The notes beneath the pieces are model-generated. The model searched no databases. It was not told where the DNA came from and saw only the letters and a program-made list of their open reading frames with translations. DNA of 26,876 nucleotides from an uncultured Cellvibrio sp. GTDB lineage: Bacteria > Pseudomonadota > Gammaproteobacteria > Pseudomonadales > Cellvibrionaceae. Numbering within the stretch: position 1 is the stretch's first letter; each line of letters begins with the position of its first letter. The position numbers and the translations under genes were made by a program. Below, in pieces: positions 15,115-22,729 of the stretch. Where the stretch lies: NCBI GenBank assembly GCA_946481735.1, contig CAMLOU010000042.1, forward strand, positions 1 through 26,876, read 5' to 3'.

Positions 15115-17865
15115 TTAAACCGAATTCAACAGGGTATCGAAGAGATCCCGGGCCACTGAAATAACCCGCGCATTCGCGTTGTACATTTGTTCAAACTTAA
15201 TCAAATCCGCCGCCTCTTCATCAAGGTTCACACCGGAAACGCTGTCGCGCAGGGTTTGTGTTTGTTCCAGCAAACTTTTACTCGCCGAGGTGTTGATGGA
15301 AGACAAATTACTTTTCGTACCCACTGTTTCCACCAGACGGCTGTAGCCGCCGGACAAACTCAATGCGCCATTGTCAATCGTGCCTTTGGTTTCCAGTTCA
15401 ACAAAGCGCAACGCGTTGCGGTTGTCGTTACTGGCGTTACTGTTGAAGTCAACCGTGAACGTATCGCCTGCCTGGGGCTGACCTTTGATGGTCACCTGAT
15501 AACCCAGATAGGAAGACTGCGCAAAATCGGCGGCGGTGCTGTCGCCCAATAATTGGCTGGTGGTGGGCGAGGTTCTTAACTCCACACCGTCCGCCATGGT
15601 GATATCGATGCGGCCACCCACGGTAATCGCGCTCTGATTACCGGCTGTGGATTCCGTCAAGGTGACTGTCGGATTACCGTTACTATCGTGTACGCCGATG
15701 GAATTACCCGCGGTGGTCGCGGTAAAACGAATGTCCAGGTTGACGCCAGACGATGCCACCATCTGCAATTCCGGCGCGCCGGTAATCGGGTTACTGCCGC
15801 TGACCGCGCGAATACCCAGCGAGGCCAAATCGGCATTGCCATTAATCTGCTCGGCGAGGTAATCATTAAACGCGGCCAGGTTGCCCGGCACGGTCGGATC
15901 GGGAATGCTGATATCCGGCGCACCGGCGGTGTACTGCAGCAAGTCCACACCGTTAACAGAAATTTGCAAGGGCGCAGAAAAATCATTGATGTTGATATCA
16001 CTGATTGCTGCCGTGGTCATCGCATTGGCCGACACGCCCGAAATATTGCTTAACATGGCCGCAGTTTGCGCCGCCGATGCATTCGCCTGCGTGGTGACGA
16101 CTTGCGAAGACACCGAGCCCGTTACAGGATTGGTCATGACAAAGGTATATTGTTCCGCAGGATAAGCATTCACCTGTCCTACCAGACTGCCAATCGGTAA
16201 GCTGGCCGGCGTGCGCCCGGATGGTAAACCGGTCCGTCCGCCGTCGCCCATCACGCGTGTCTCACCCACGTCCGTGGAAAATACCGGGTTATCCACACCG
16301 GGAATAAAAACCTGGTCGCGCATCGGTGGATTTAAGTGTTTCGGATTTGCCGGATCAGAATTATCCAATACGTCGTACGTGGTGGCGGAGGTAAAACGAA
16401 TAATCACCGGTGGCGATAATTGACCCGCGCTGGCAAATGCCGGCAAGGTGTTGCCGTTGCTGCCTACCAGCCCCAGAACTTCACCGCTACTGATTACACC
16501 GCTACCGGTATTGCCAGACGAGGTGCCGGTCCGCACCGCTACCGCAAAGGCCAAATCTTCCGGGCGGGTCAGCTGGGTTTTAATATCGCGGGCACCGTTG
16601 ATTGTCGGTTGCAGGGTAAAGCTGTCACCCCCCTGGAAACTGCCGCCTTCCAGGTTCAAGGTTAGGCCATCAAACGAAATTTCCAGCGGGTAAGCACCGG
16701 TTAACATCCCCTGGCTGACGATCTTGTCATCCGCCGCGCGGGTAACAATGTAGTTGTTGGTATTGGGGACGATTTGAAAACTGTAATCGCTGTTGGTCAG
16801 CAGCGCCGGATTATCAATGGCTAACGACAAACGACGGTCATCCGGCAAGGCGTTGCGCCCGTGTTTGATGCGATCCGCCATGGCTTCCTGGGTATTGATA
16901 TCACCAAACAGTAATTGACCGTAATCGCCGTCCATATCCAGGCCTTGCTGCTGGAGCTGGTTAAACTGATCGGCCAATACAATAGCCACGCGTCCCAATT
17001 CATTCATGGCGGGATTCAGAACGTCTTCGCGAAATTGCAAAAGCCCGCCCAATTGGCCACCGGAAATCTGCGCAGTGACATCAGCGGTTTGTACACCGTT
17101 AGTCAAATAAATCTGGCCGCCATCGCGCACGTCAAACTTGCTGACCTTTTGTCCTACCACCAGGGGCTGACCGTTGCCGATAAACACATTCACATTGCCA
17201 TCGTTTTGTTTAACGATCTGGATGGATGTGAGTTCCGATAATTTGCGCAGGGCCTCGTCGCGCTGGTCCAGCAAATCGTTGGGTGAACCCTGCCCGCCCG
17301 CACCTTTATCGTTGATTGCCTGATTCAGGTTCGCAATACTTTGCGCGAGCGCTGTCATCTGTGCGGTGACGGCTTTAACTTCCTGGTTGACGCCCGACTC
17401 AATAGCCTTAAGGCGATTGTGTAAATTATTGAACCGGGCACTCAGGCTTTCTGCCTGGCTGATAACCAGCTGGCGCGCCGGAATGGAAGAAGGATCGTCT
17501 GCGCCGTTTTGCAGGGCCGCAAAAAAACTTTGCAATGAACCGGACAGCCCCGTGCCTTCATCTGCAAATAATTTATCCACCTGACCAATGTTGGTGTTGT
17601 ACTTGTCGAGCTGATGAAATGCCGACGTATCCAAACGCAATTGCGTAATCGTAAATTCATTGACCACCCGTTCGATGGATTCGGTGGTAACGCCATTTCC
17701 CAGATAACCGGCAGCACCGATGCCGTATTCCGGGCGCGTAACATAATTAACCTGTTGGCGACTGAAACCGGCCGTGTTGGCATTGGAAATATTATGGCCA
17801 GCGGTGCGCAGCGCATTCTGGCTGGCTTGCAAACCGGAGACAGCGGTAGACAGTAAACCGGACAT
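15115..17865 (-). CDS. flgK: Hook-filament junction protein FlgK (HAP1), large form
   Basis: At 916 residues this is far larger than the Pseudomonas protein (about 680) or the enteric one (about 550). The N-terminus MSGLLSTAVSGLQASQNALR with HNISNANTAGFSRQQV is the classic FlgK/rod-hook motif. Residues of about 80-330 form the coiled-coil D1 core (LLDQRDEALRKLSELTSIQI). The C-terminus (VSGVNLDEEAADLIKFEQMY to LFDTLLNSV) is the conserved helical end. The extra length lies in residues of about 350-815, including a module at about 576-782 that can be aligned by eye with FlgE. FlgK joins hook to filament outside the cell. GGAAGG precedes the ATG, and flgJ ends 11 bases upstream. Confidence 0.97.
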   Translation of the reverse strand: MSGLLSTAVSGLQASQNALRTAGHNISNANTAGFSRQQVNYVTRPEYGIGAAGYLGNGVTTESIERVVNEFTITQLRLDTSAFHQLDKYNTNIGQVDKLFADEGTGLSGSLQSFFAALQNGADDPSSIPARQLVISQAESLSARFNNLHNRLKAIESGVNQEVKAVTAQMTALAQSIANLNQAINDKGAGGQGSPNDLLDQRDEALRKLSELTSIQIVKQNDGNVNVFIGNGQPLVVGQKVSKFDVRDGGQIYLTNGVQTADVTAQISGGQLGGLLQFREDVLNPAMNELGRVAIVLADQFNQLQQQGLDMDGDYGQLLFGDINTQEAMADRIKHGRNALPDDRRLSLAIDNPALLTNSDYSFQIVPNTNNYIVTRAADDKIVSQGMLTGAYPLEISFDGLTLNLEGGSFQGGDSFTLQPTINGARDIKTQLTRPEDLAFAVAVRTGTSSGNTGSGVISSGEVLGLVGSNGNTLPAFASAGQLSPPVIIRFTSATTYDVLDNSDPANPKHLNPPMRDQVFIPGVDNPVFSTDVGETRVMGDGGRTGLPSGRTPASLPIGSLVGQVNAYPAEQYTFVMTNPVTGSVSSQVVTTQANASAAQTAAMLSNISGVSANAMTTAAISDININDFSAPLQISVNGVDLLQYTAGAPDISIPDPTVPGNLAAFNDYLAEQINGNADLASLGIRAVSGSNPITGAPELQMVASSGVNLDIRFTATTAGNSIGVHDSNGNPTVTLTESTAGNQSAITVGGRIDITMADGVELRTSPTTSQLLGDSTAADFAQSSYLGYQVTIKGQPQAGDTFTVDFNSNASNDNRNALRFVELETKGTIDNGALSLSGGYSRLVETVGTKSNLSSINTSASKSLLEQTQTLRDSVSGVNLDEEAADLIKFEQMYNANARVISVARDLFDTLLNSV

Positions 17866-17876
17866 GGTTACCTTCC

Positions 17877-18983
17877 TCAGGTTTCGTCAGTCGTGCCAGC
17901 CACAGAGGCCAGCGTTGCTGTTGCAGCGCGAATCGGCTCGCTGTCCAGCAGGGATTTAATCTTGTCGGCGTAGGCCGGATCAGTGGCATAACCCGCATCC
18001 TGCAATGCCTCGGCATAAGCAGAAGAATCCACACCGGATTCCAACGCCTGGCGATAGCGCGGATTGCTTTGCAAAAAGTTCACGTAATCCGCAAAGCTTT
18101 CAGCGTAATTACCGTAGCGACGGAAATCAGCGCGCTCCTGCCGGGCCATGCCCTGCCGATATTCCAGCGTACTGACATTGACACTCGCACCTTGCCAGCG
18201 CTCATCCGCTTTGATGTTGAACAAATTAAAACTGTTGGCACCGGCTTGCGTGTGAATCACATGTTTACCCCAACCGGTTTCCAATGCGGCCTGGGCCAGT
18301 AATACATCAGCATTCACATTGAGTGCTTGCGCGGCTTTTTCCGCGTAAGGCTTCAGTGTGTTAATAAATTCATCCGGCGAATTGGCTATACCATTTTTAT
18401 CGCCGGTGACCGAGGTAGCTGCCGGTGTGCGCTTGGCCATCGCCATGGCGCGTTCAGCTTGCGCGTAAGCCAGCAGGGAGGCATTCTGGTTGTTATTCAC
18501 CGGGGCTGAATTATTACCCTGCGCGTCTTCGGCAAACACACTCAATAATTGTTGCCCCTGCAGCACTTCGGATAACTCTTTAAGCGGCACAACATCAACT
18601 GCGGGATCAAGCTCATAGCGTTTGTTGGTCGGTAGCGGGCGCTGTTGCTCGCCATAAGCGCGCTGCATTTGTGCATAGAGGGCATCAGCCAAACCCAGGC
18701 CACGTCCGCTGGTTAACTCCAGGGACATTTGTTGATCAAGCATATCCTGGTGAAATTGTGTTTCACTGCTATTGAAATAACTGTCTTCCGCAAACACTTC
18801 ATTGGCGGAGCGCATGGTCTTCAACATTTGCTGCACAAAGATGGCTTCAAATTTTTTGGCCACTTCTTTCAACGCCTGGGGATCATCATCGCGCCCCAGA
18901 TGTTTAATGTTATTCAGTGCCTGATTATTCAGGAACGAATCCTGCGCGGCGTGCAGCTGATTTTTAGTGTCGACGGGAATCAT
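17877..18983 (-). CDS. flgJ: Rod cap and peptidoglycan hydrolase FlgJ
   Basis: This 368-residue protein has both FlgJ domains. Residues of about 35-110 are the rod-binding domain (KEVAKKFEAIFVQQMLKTMR, SLELTSGRGLGLADALYAQM). Residues of about 205-350 are a glucosaminidase-type domain (GH73) with the catalytic glutamate in AALETGWG (Glu235) and a C-terminal YATDPAYADKI motif. A low-complexity Asn/Ala linker lies between. FlgJ caps the growing rod in the periplasm and opens the cell wall for it. Its start ATG shares its A with the flgI stop codon (TGATG overlap), so translation is coupled. flgK follows after 11 bases. Confidence 0.97.
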   Translation of the reverse strand: MIPVDTKNQLHAAQDSFLNNQALNNIKHLGRDDDPQALKEVAKKFEAIFVQQMLKTMRSANEVFAEDSYFNSSETQFHQDMLDQQMSLELTSGRGLGLADALYAQMQRAYGEQQRPLPTNKRYELDPAVDVVPLKELSEVLQGQQLLSVFAEDAQGNNSAPVNNNQNASLLAYAQAERAMAMAKRTPAATSVTGDKNGIANSPDEFINTLKPYAEKAAQALNVNADVLLAQAALETGWGKHVIHTQAGANSFNLFNIKADERWQGASVNVSTLEYRQGMARQERADFRRYGNYAESFADYVNFLQSNPRYRQALESGVDSSAYAEALQDAGYATDPAYADKIKSLLDSEPIRAATATLASVAGTTDET

Positions 18984-20083
18984 CAGATCACCACCAACTC
19001 GGCTTTCAGCGCACCGGATTGTTTAAGCGCTTCCAGGATCGCCATCAAATCCGCTGGGGACGCGCCCACGGTATTGACGGATTTAACGATATCTTCCAGG
19101 GACGCACCCGGCGCAAACTTGAACATGGGATTGGTTTCTTCCGTGACTTCAACACGGCTGTTGGGCACAACCACCGTTTGGCCCTGACCAAATTCGTTTG
19201 GCTGGCTGACGGTCAGGCTTTCTGAAACCGAAACAGTCAGACTGCCGTGCGTCACCGCCACGGGAGACACCCGCACGTTCTGCCCGACAACGATGGTGCC
19301 AGTACGCGAATTAATAATCACCTTGGCGGCTTCTTCACCCGGTTTCACATCGAGATTTTCCAGCATCGCTAAAAAATCCACGCGATGTGCCGGGTTCACC
19401 GGTGCATCCACCATAATGGAAACGGCATCGAGCGGACGCGCGGTATCCGGTCCTAATAAATCGTTGATGCTTTTGGCAACGCGAGTCGCCGTCGTGAAAT
19501 CGGCGCGGTGCAAATTAAAGATAATCGGTTGGCCCGCCGCGAAATTGGTATCCACCATGCGCTCAACAATCGCGCCGCTGGGAATGCGGCCGGTGCTTTG
19601 AATATTGACTTTAATATTGGAGCCGTCGTTACCGGTTGCACCGAAGCCACCGACCACCAGGTTACCCTGGGCAACAGCGTAGACTTTGCCATCCATCCCC
19701 TTGAGGCTGGACATCAACAAACTGCCGCCACGCAAACTTTTGGCGTTACTGATGGACGACACCGTAACGTCCAGGGTTTGACCCGGTTTGGCAAAGGCGG
19801 GCAATTCTGCCTGCACCATCACCGCTGCAACGTTTTTCATTTGCATCCGTGTGCCTTCCGGTACGGTAATACCAAATTGCTTCAACATGCTGTTAAACGA
19901 TTGCACGGTAAAAGGTGATTGCGTGGTTTGGTCACCCGTGCCATCAAGGCCCACCACCAGACCATAACCAATTAATTGGTTGGCCCGAACCCCCGCAACG
20001 GACGTGAGATCCTTGATGCGTTCAGCCTGCGCACTGAACGCCAGCGGCAAACTTATGAAGATAATAATCAGGCGACGCCACAT
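18983..20083 (-). CDS. flgI: Flagellar P-ring protein FlgI
   Basis: The protein is 366 residues, the usual size. Residues 1-20 are a Sec signal peptide with cleavage after AQA. The mature start [20 protein letters not shown] and following [12 protein letters not shown] are the family signature. Conserved segments such as [35 protein letters not shown] and [20 protein letters not shown] follow in order. FlgI is exported to the periplasm and forms the ring around the rod at the peptidoglycan layer. CGGAG lies ten bases before the ATG, and flgH ends 15 bases upstream. The gene overlaps flgJ by one base. Confidence 0.98.
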   Translation of the reverse strand: MWRRLIIIFISLPLAFSAQAERIKDLTSVAGVRANQLIGYGLVVGLDGTGDQTTQSPFTVQSFNSMLKQFGITVPEGTRMQMKNVAAVMVQAELPAFAKPGQTLDVTVSSISNAKSLRGGSLLMSSLKGMDGKVYAVAQGNLVVGGFGATGNDGSNIKVNIQSTGRIPSGAIVERMVDTNFAAGQPIIFNLHRADFTTATRVAKSINDLLGPDTARPLDAVSIMVDAPVNPAHRVDFLAMLENLDVKPGEEAAKVIINSRTGTIVVGQNVRVSPVAVTHGSLTVSVSESLTVSQPNEFGQGQTVVVPNSRVEVTEETNPMFKFAPGASLEDIVKSVNTVGASPADLMAILEALKQSGALKAELVVI

Positions 20084-20098
20084 GATGTTTCTGCTCCG

Positions 20099-20815
20099 TT
20101 AAAAGGGCCAGTATTCGCTGTTAAAGAAGCGCGCCAACCAACCCATGGATTGCGAGTCTGCCAGTGTGCCGGTACCGCTGTAAGAAATTTGCGCGTTGGC
20201 CAGGCGGGTGGACACCACGGTATTGTTCGGTGAAATATCATCGGGCCGCACAATGCCGCTGATCCGAATAAATTCATCACCGCGATTCAAGGTCATCCAT
20301 TTTTCACCGCGCACCACAAGGTTCCCATTGGGTAACACTTCTGCAACAGTCACGGTGATATTGCCTTGCAAACTGTTGCTTTGGTCGGCACCGGCATCAC
20401 CGTTAAATTCACGGTTTTGTTGTAACGCGGTCTCCAGTGTTGAACCTTTAAACGCCGGGTTATTACCAAAGAGCGGCCCTGCGTTAAATGAGGTGTCACT
20501 TTCTTTGCTGACATTTACGCCGGAGCTTTTGCGCGAGACGGTGCGTTCCGTCAAGGTAATTGTGATGATGTCACCCACGTTCAGGGCTTTGCGATCATCA
20601 AACAAAGACAAACCATAACGCTCCTGGAACAACGAGCCTTCGGTACGTTGGGGCATACTCGCCGCCGGCGATACCGAGGGCGCGTAATAAGGATCGCCGG
20701 GCGCCGGCTTGTCGTTGGACATGCAGGCCGACAAGCTCAAAACACTCAACAACACCAGCGCAAGATCTTTGCTGCGTGCTGCCAGATGTCGCGGTGATGT
20801 GCTGATCAGTGTCAT
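20099..20815 (-). CDS. flgH: Flagellar L-ring lipoprotein FlgH
   Basis: This 238-residue protein has a lipoprotein signal peptide with a lipobox LSAC (Cys31). Family signatures follow: SLFDDRKALNVGDIITITLT, RTVSRKSSGVNVSKESDTSF, the VTVAEVLPNGNLVVRGEKWM block, and the C-terminal GIVRPDDISPNNTVVSTRLA. FlgH forms the ring in the outer membrane through which the rod passes. The gene sits 21 bases after flgG; a GGGAG sequence lies 11 bases before the chosen ATG. It is part of the flgF-to-flgL operon, and flgI follows directly. Confidence 0.98.
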   Translation of the reverse strand: MTLISTSPRHLAARSKDLALVLLSVLSLSACMSNDKPAPGDPYYAPSVSPAASMPQRTEGSLFQERYGLSLFDDRKALNVGDIITITLTERTVSRKSSGVNVSKESDTSFNAGPLFGNNPAFKGSTLETALQQNREFNGDAGADQSNSLQGNITVTVAEVLPNGNLVVRGEKWMTLNRGDEFIRISGIVRPDDISPNNTVVSTRLANAQISYSGTGTLADSQSMGWLARFFNSEYWPF

Positions 20816-20836
20816 GATGGACTTAACTCCCTTGCC

Positions 20837-21622
20837 TTAAAGCGTTTGGGTAATGTATTGCAACATCTGGTCGGCGGCGGATACGACTTTGGAATTCATT
20901 TCGTAAGCGCGTTGAGTGGTGATCATGTTCACCATTTCTTCCACGATATCCACGTTGGAATTTTCCAGGGTACCTTGCAGTAAACGACCCATACCGTTTT
21001 CACCGGGCGCACCTTGTTGCGGGTTACCACTGGCTACAGTCTCGCGAAACAGGTTGCCGCCGATGGCTTGCAGACCCGTCGGGTTAATAAAATCCACCAG
21101 CAAAATATCACCGATCTGTTGTGGTTCTACTTCACCTTCCCTGAAGGCACTGACGATACCATCCGTACTGATGGTGACCTGGCTCGTGCCTTCGGGAATA
21201 TTGATCGCCGGCTCAATCAGCATGCCTTCGTTATTCACCAATTGACCTTCGCCGTTAATTTGCAGCTGGCCGTTGCGGGTGTACGCCAGTGTGCCGTCAG
21301 GCATCAGGATTTGCAGGAAACCGCGCCCGTCGATAGCCACATCCAGCGGTTGCTCAGTCACTTGCAAACTGCCTTCAGTAAATTGTTTTTGTGTCGCCAC
21401 CACGCGCACACCGGTACCCAATTGCAAACCCGACGGCAGCTCAGTGTCTTGTGTGGTTTGTGCGCCCGGTTGGCGCTGGACCTGATACATCAAATCTTCA
21501 AACACAGCGCGGTCGCGTTTAAAACCCACCGTGCCCACATTCGCCAGGTTATTGGAAATGGTGGTGAGTTGTTTATCCTGTGCGGCCAACCCGGTTTTGC
21601 TGACATAGAGTGCGGCGTGCAT
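20837..21622 (-). CDS. flgG: Distal rod protein FlgG
   Basis: The 261 residues match FlgG in length and sequence: N-terminal ALYVSKTGLAAQDKQLTTIS with NNLANVGTVGFKRDRAVFED, the central QPLDVAIDGRGFLQILMPDG with YTRNGQLQINGEGQLV, and C-terminal NVDIVEEMVNMITTQRAYEM ending MLQYITQTL. FlgG builds the long distal rod crossing the periplasm. An 84-base gap after flgF contains two hairpins, one with a U-rich tail, so relative expression of flgF and flgG could be adjusted there. GAGAGAGACACACT precedes the ATG, a modest Shine-Dalgarno. Confidence 0.98.
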   Translation of the reverse strand: MHAALYVSKTGLAAQDKQLTTISNNLANVGTVGFKRDRAVFEDLMYQVQRQPGAQTTQDTELPSGLQLGTGVRVVATQKQFTEGSLQVTEQPLDVAIDGRGFLQILMPDGTLAYTRNGQLQINGEGQLVNNEGMLIEPAINIPEGTSQVTISTDGIVSAFREGEVEPQQIGDILLVDFINPTGLQAIGGNLFRETVASGNPQQGAPGENGMGRLLQGTLENSNVDIVEEMVNMITTQRAYEMNSKVVSAADQMLQYITQTL

Positions 21623-21643
21623 AGTGTGTCTCTCTCTGGTTCA

Positions 21644-21659
21644 TCCCGCCGAAGCAGGA
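21644..21659 (-). other. Small UUCG-loop hairpin ahead of flgG
   Basis: Minus-strand RNA TCCTGC-TTCG-GCGGGA forms six pairs (one G.U) closed by a stable UUCG tetraloop. It lies about 20 bases upstream of the flgG start codon and may protect the 5' end or separate it from the preceding hairpin. Confidence 0.4.
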
Positions 21660-21676
21660 TTTAAAAAAATGTTAAA

Positions 21677-21696
21677 AGCGGAAAATGTTTTCCGCT
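21677..21696 (-). terminator. Terminator-like hairpin between flgF and flgG
   Basis: Perfect nine-base arms AGCGGAAAA and TTTTCCGCT separated by two bases, followed on the minus strand by TTTAACATTTTTTT. This is a plausible intrinsic terminator or attenuator inside the operon, just 10 bases past the flgF stop codon. Confidence 0.55.
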
Positions 21697-21706
21697 GTTA
21701 TGCCTG

Positions 21707-22450
21707 TCAGGACATTTGCAACAGGCGTGCCGAAGCACTGGAATTTTCTTCTACGGTTTTCATGAATTTCACTTGCATCTCGTATTGACGCGACAAGCTG
21801 AGGATATCGGTGAAAGCGCTCACGGCATTCACGTTGCTGCCTTCAAGGAATCCACCCATCACACGCACTTCCGCGGCTACCGGTGCGGCCAGGCCATCGC
21901 GCTGACGAAACAAACCATCTTCGCCTTTTTCGATATTTTGCAGGTCGGGATTCACCAGACGGATGCGATTGATCTCCACCATGGCTTCCGGGCCCTGCCC
22001 TTGCGCCACCATGGATAAAGTGCCGTCGCTGCCGATTTCGAGTTTTTCCAGCGGCGGAAAGGTAATCGGACCACCGTTGCCCAGCACCGCCAAACCGTTA
22101 CTGGTACGCAGCACGCCATTGGCGTCGATGCTGAGGTTACCGGCACGGGTATAGGCTTCGGTACCATCAGGCGCCTGGACCGCGATAAAACCGGGGCCGC
22201 TAATGGCCAGATCCATTTCGTTGCCGGTGTTGATCAAGGGGCCTTGCTGGAAGTCGGTGGCCGGCGATTCGGTCAGTGCGTAGGCGCGGGTCGGTTGGCC
22301 TTCGCCGTAGTACACCGCCATGCTGCGGGCCTGGGCGAAGTCCGAACGAAAACCTGTGGTGTTGAGGTTGGCGAGGTTATTGGCATGGACCGTCTGCGCC
22401 ATCATGTTGTGCTTGGCGCCGGTCATTGCGATGTATAACGCCTTGTCCAT
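21707..22450 (-). CDS. flgF: Proximal rod protein FlgF
   Basis: This 247-residue rod protein starts MDKALYIAMTGAKHNMMAQT, with VHANNLANLNTTGFRSDFAQ immediately after. Its middle (MDLAISGPGFIAVQAPDGTE, YTRAGNLSIDANGVLRTSNG) and C-terminus (ALSAFTDILSLSRQYEMQVK-like, ending SARLLQMS) match FlgF rather than FlgG. The gene is the first of the second flg transcription unit, preceded at 22505-22521 by a consensus sigma54 promoter. FlgF is exported through the flagellar type III apparatus and forms part of the proximal rod. Confidence 0.97.
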   Translation of the reverse strand: MDKALYIAMTGAKHNMMAQTVHANNLANLNTTGFRSDFAQARSMAVYYGEGQPTRAYALTESPATDFQQGPLINTGNEMDLAISGPGFIAVQAPDGTEAYTRAGNLSIDANGVLRTSNGLAVLGNGGPITFPPLEKLEIGSDGTLSMVAQGQGPEAMVEINRIRLVNPDLQNIEKGEDGLFRQRDGLAAPVAAEVRVMGGFLEGSNVNAVSAFTDILSLSRQYEMQVKFMKTVEENSSASARLLQMS

Positions 22451-22504
22451 CTGTAAATCCTCTGGCCGTTAATTTTTTGGCAGTTTTGTGGATAAACAGG
22501 GTTT

Positions 22505-22521
22505 TGCAAGAGCGGTGCCAA
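22505..22521 (-). promoter_or_regulatory. Sigma54 promoter of the flgFGHIJKL operon
   Basis: On the minus strand TTGGCAC, five bases (CGCTC), then TTGCA is a perfect match to the YTGGCAC-N5-TTGCW pattern. It lies 55 bases upstream of the flgF ATG. FleQ (or an unlinked FleR-type activator) would be the expected activator. Confidence 0.9.
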
Positions 22522-22560
22522 GTTGGCGCGAGCGGTGGGAGTATCTTTAATGTGTTGATG

Positions 22561-22620
22561 TGTAAGGGAAATTTTTGGATTGAAGGGAATCGGGGGAGAG
22601 GGAAAAGTGGGAAGGGAAAA
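22561..22620 (-). promoter_or_regulatory. C-rich, G-poor RNA stretch, possible Rho loading site
   Basis: The minus strand here contains 26 C and a single G in 60 bases by direct count. It lies between the flgE stop and the flgF promoter, which is where a Rho utilisation region would end the flgBCDE transcript. It could alternatively be a polypurine/polypyrimidine tract with structural effects. Confidence 0.45.
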
Positions 22621-22634
22621 GGAAAAACGGTGGA

Positions 22635-22664
22635 GCGGCAAAACGCTGCCGCTTGTTTTGCCGC
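22635..22664 (-). terminator. Hairpin downstream of flgE
   Basis: Ten-base arms GCGGCAAAAC and GTTTTGCCGC with a ten-base loop. On the minus strand the hairpin is followed, after eight bases, by TTTTTCC. It lies 66 bases past the flgE stop, just ahead of the C-rich stretch, so intrinsic and Rho-dependent signals may combine. Confidence 0.5.
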
Positions 22665-22689
22665 TGTTGCCGGTGGTAGACGATGGGGT

Positions 22690-22717
22690 GTCGGATTACG
22701 CCGTTGGCTAATCCGAC
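22690..22717. repeat. REP-like palindrome, copy 8
   Basis: Arms GTCGGATTACGCC and GGCTAATCCGAC around two bases. It lacks the outer CTAC. It is positioned 12 bases past the flgE stop codon. Confidence 0.75.
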
Positions 22718-22729
22718 ATCACACGCCTA

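Noticed and set aside
17928..17960. Possible sigma28 site inside the end of flgJ for a separate flgKL transcript
   Set aside because: A TAAA and an imperfect -10 exist, but they are 17 bases apart instead of 15 and the -10 match is poor.
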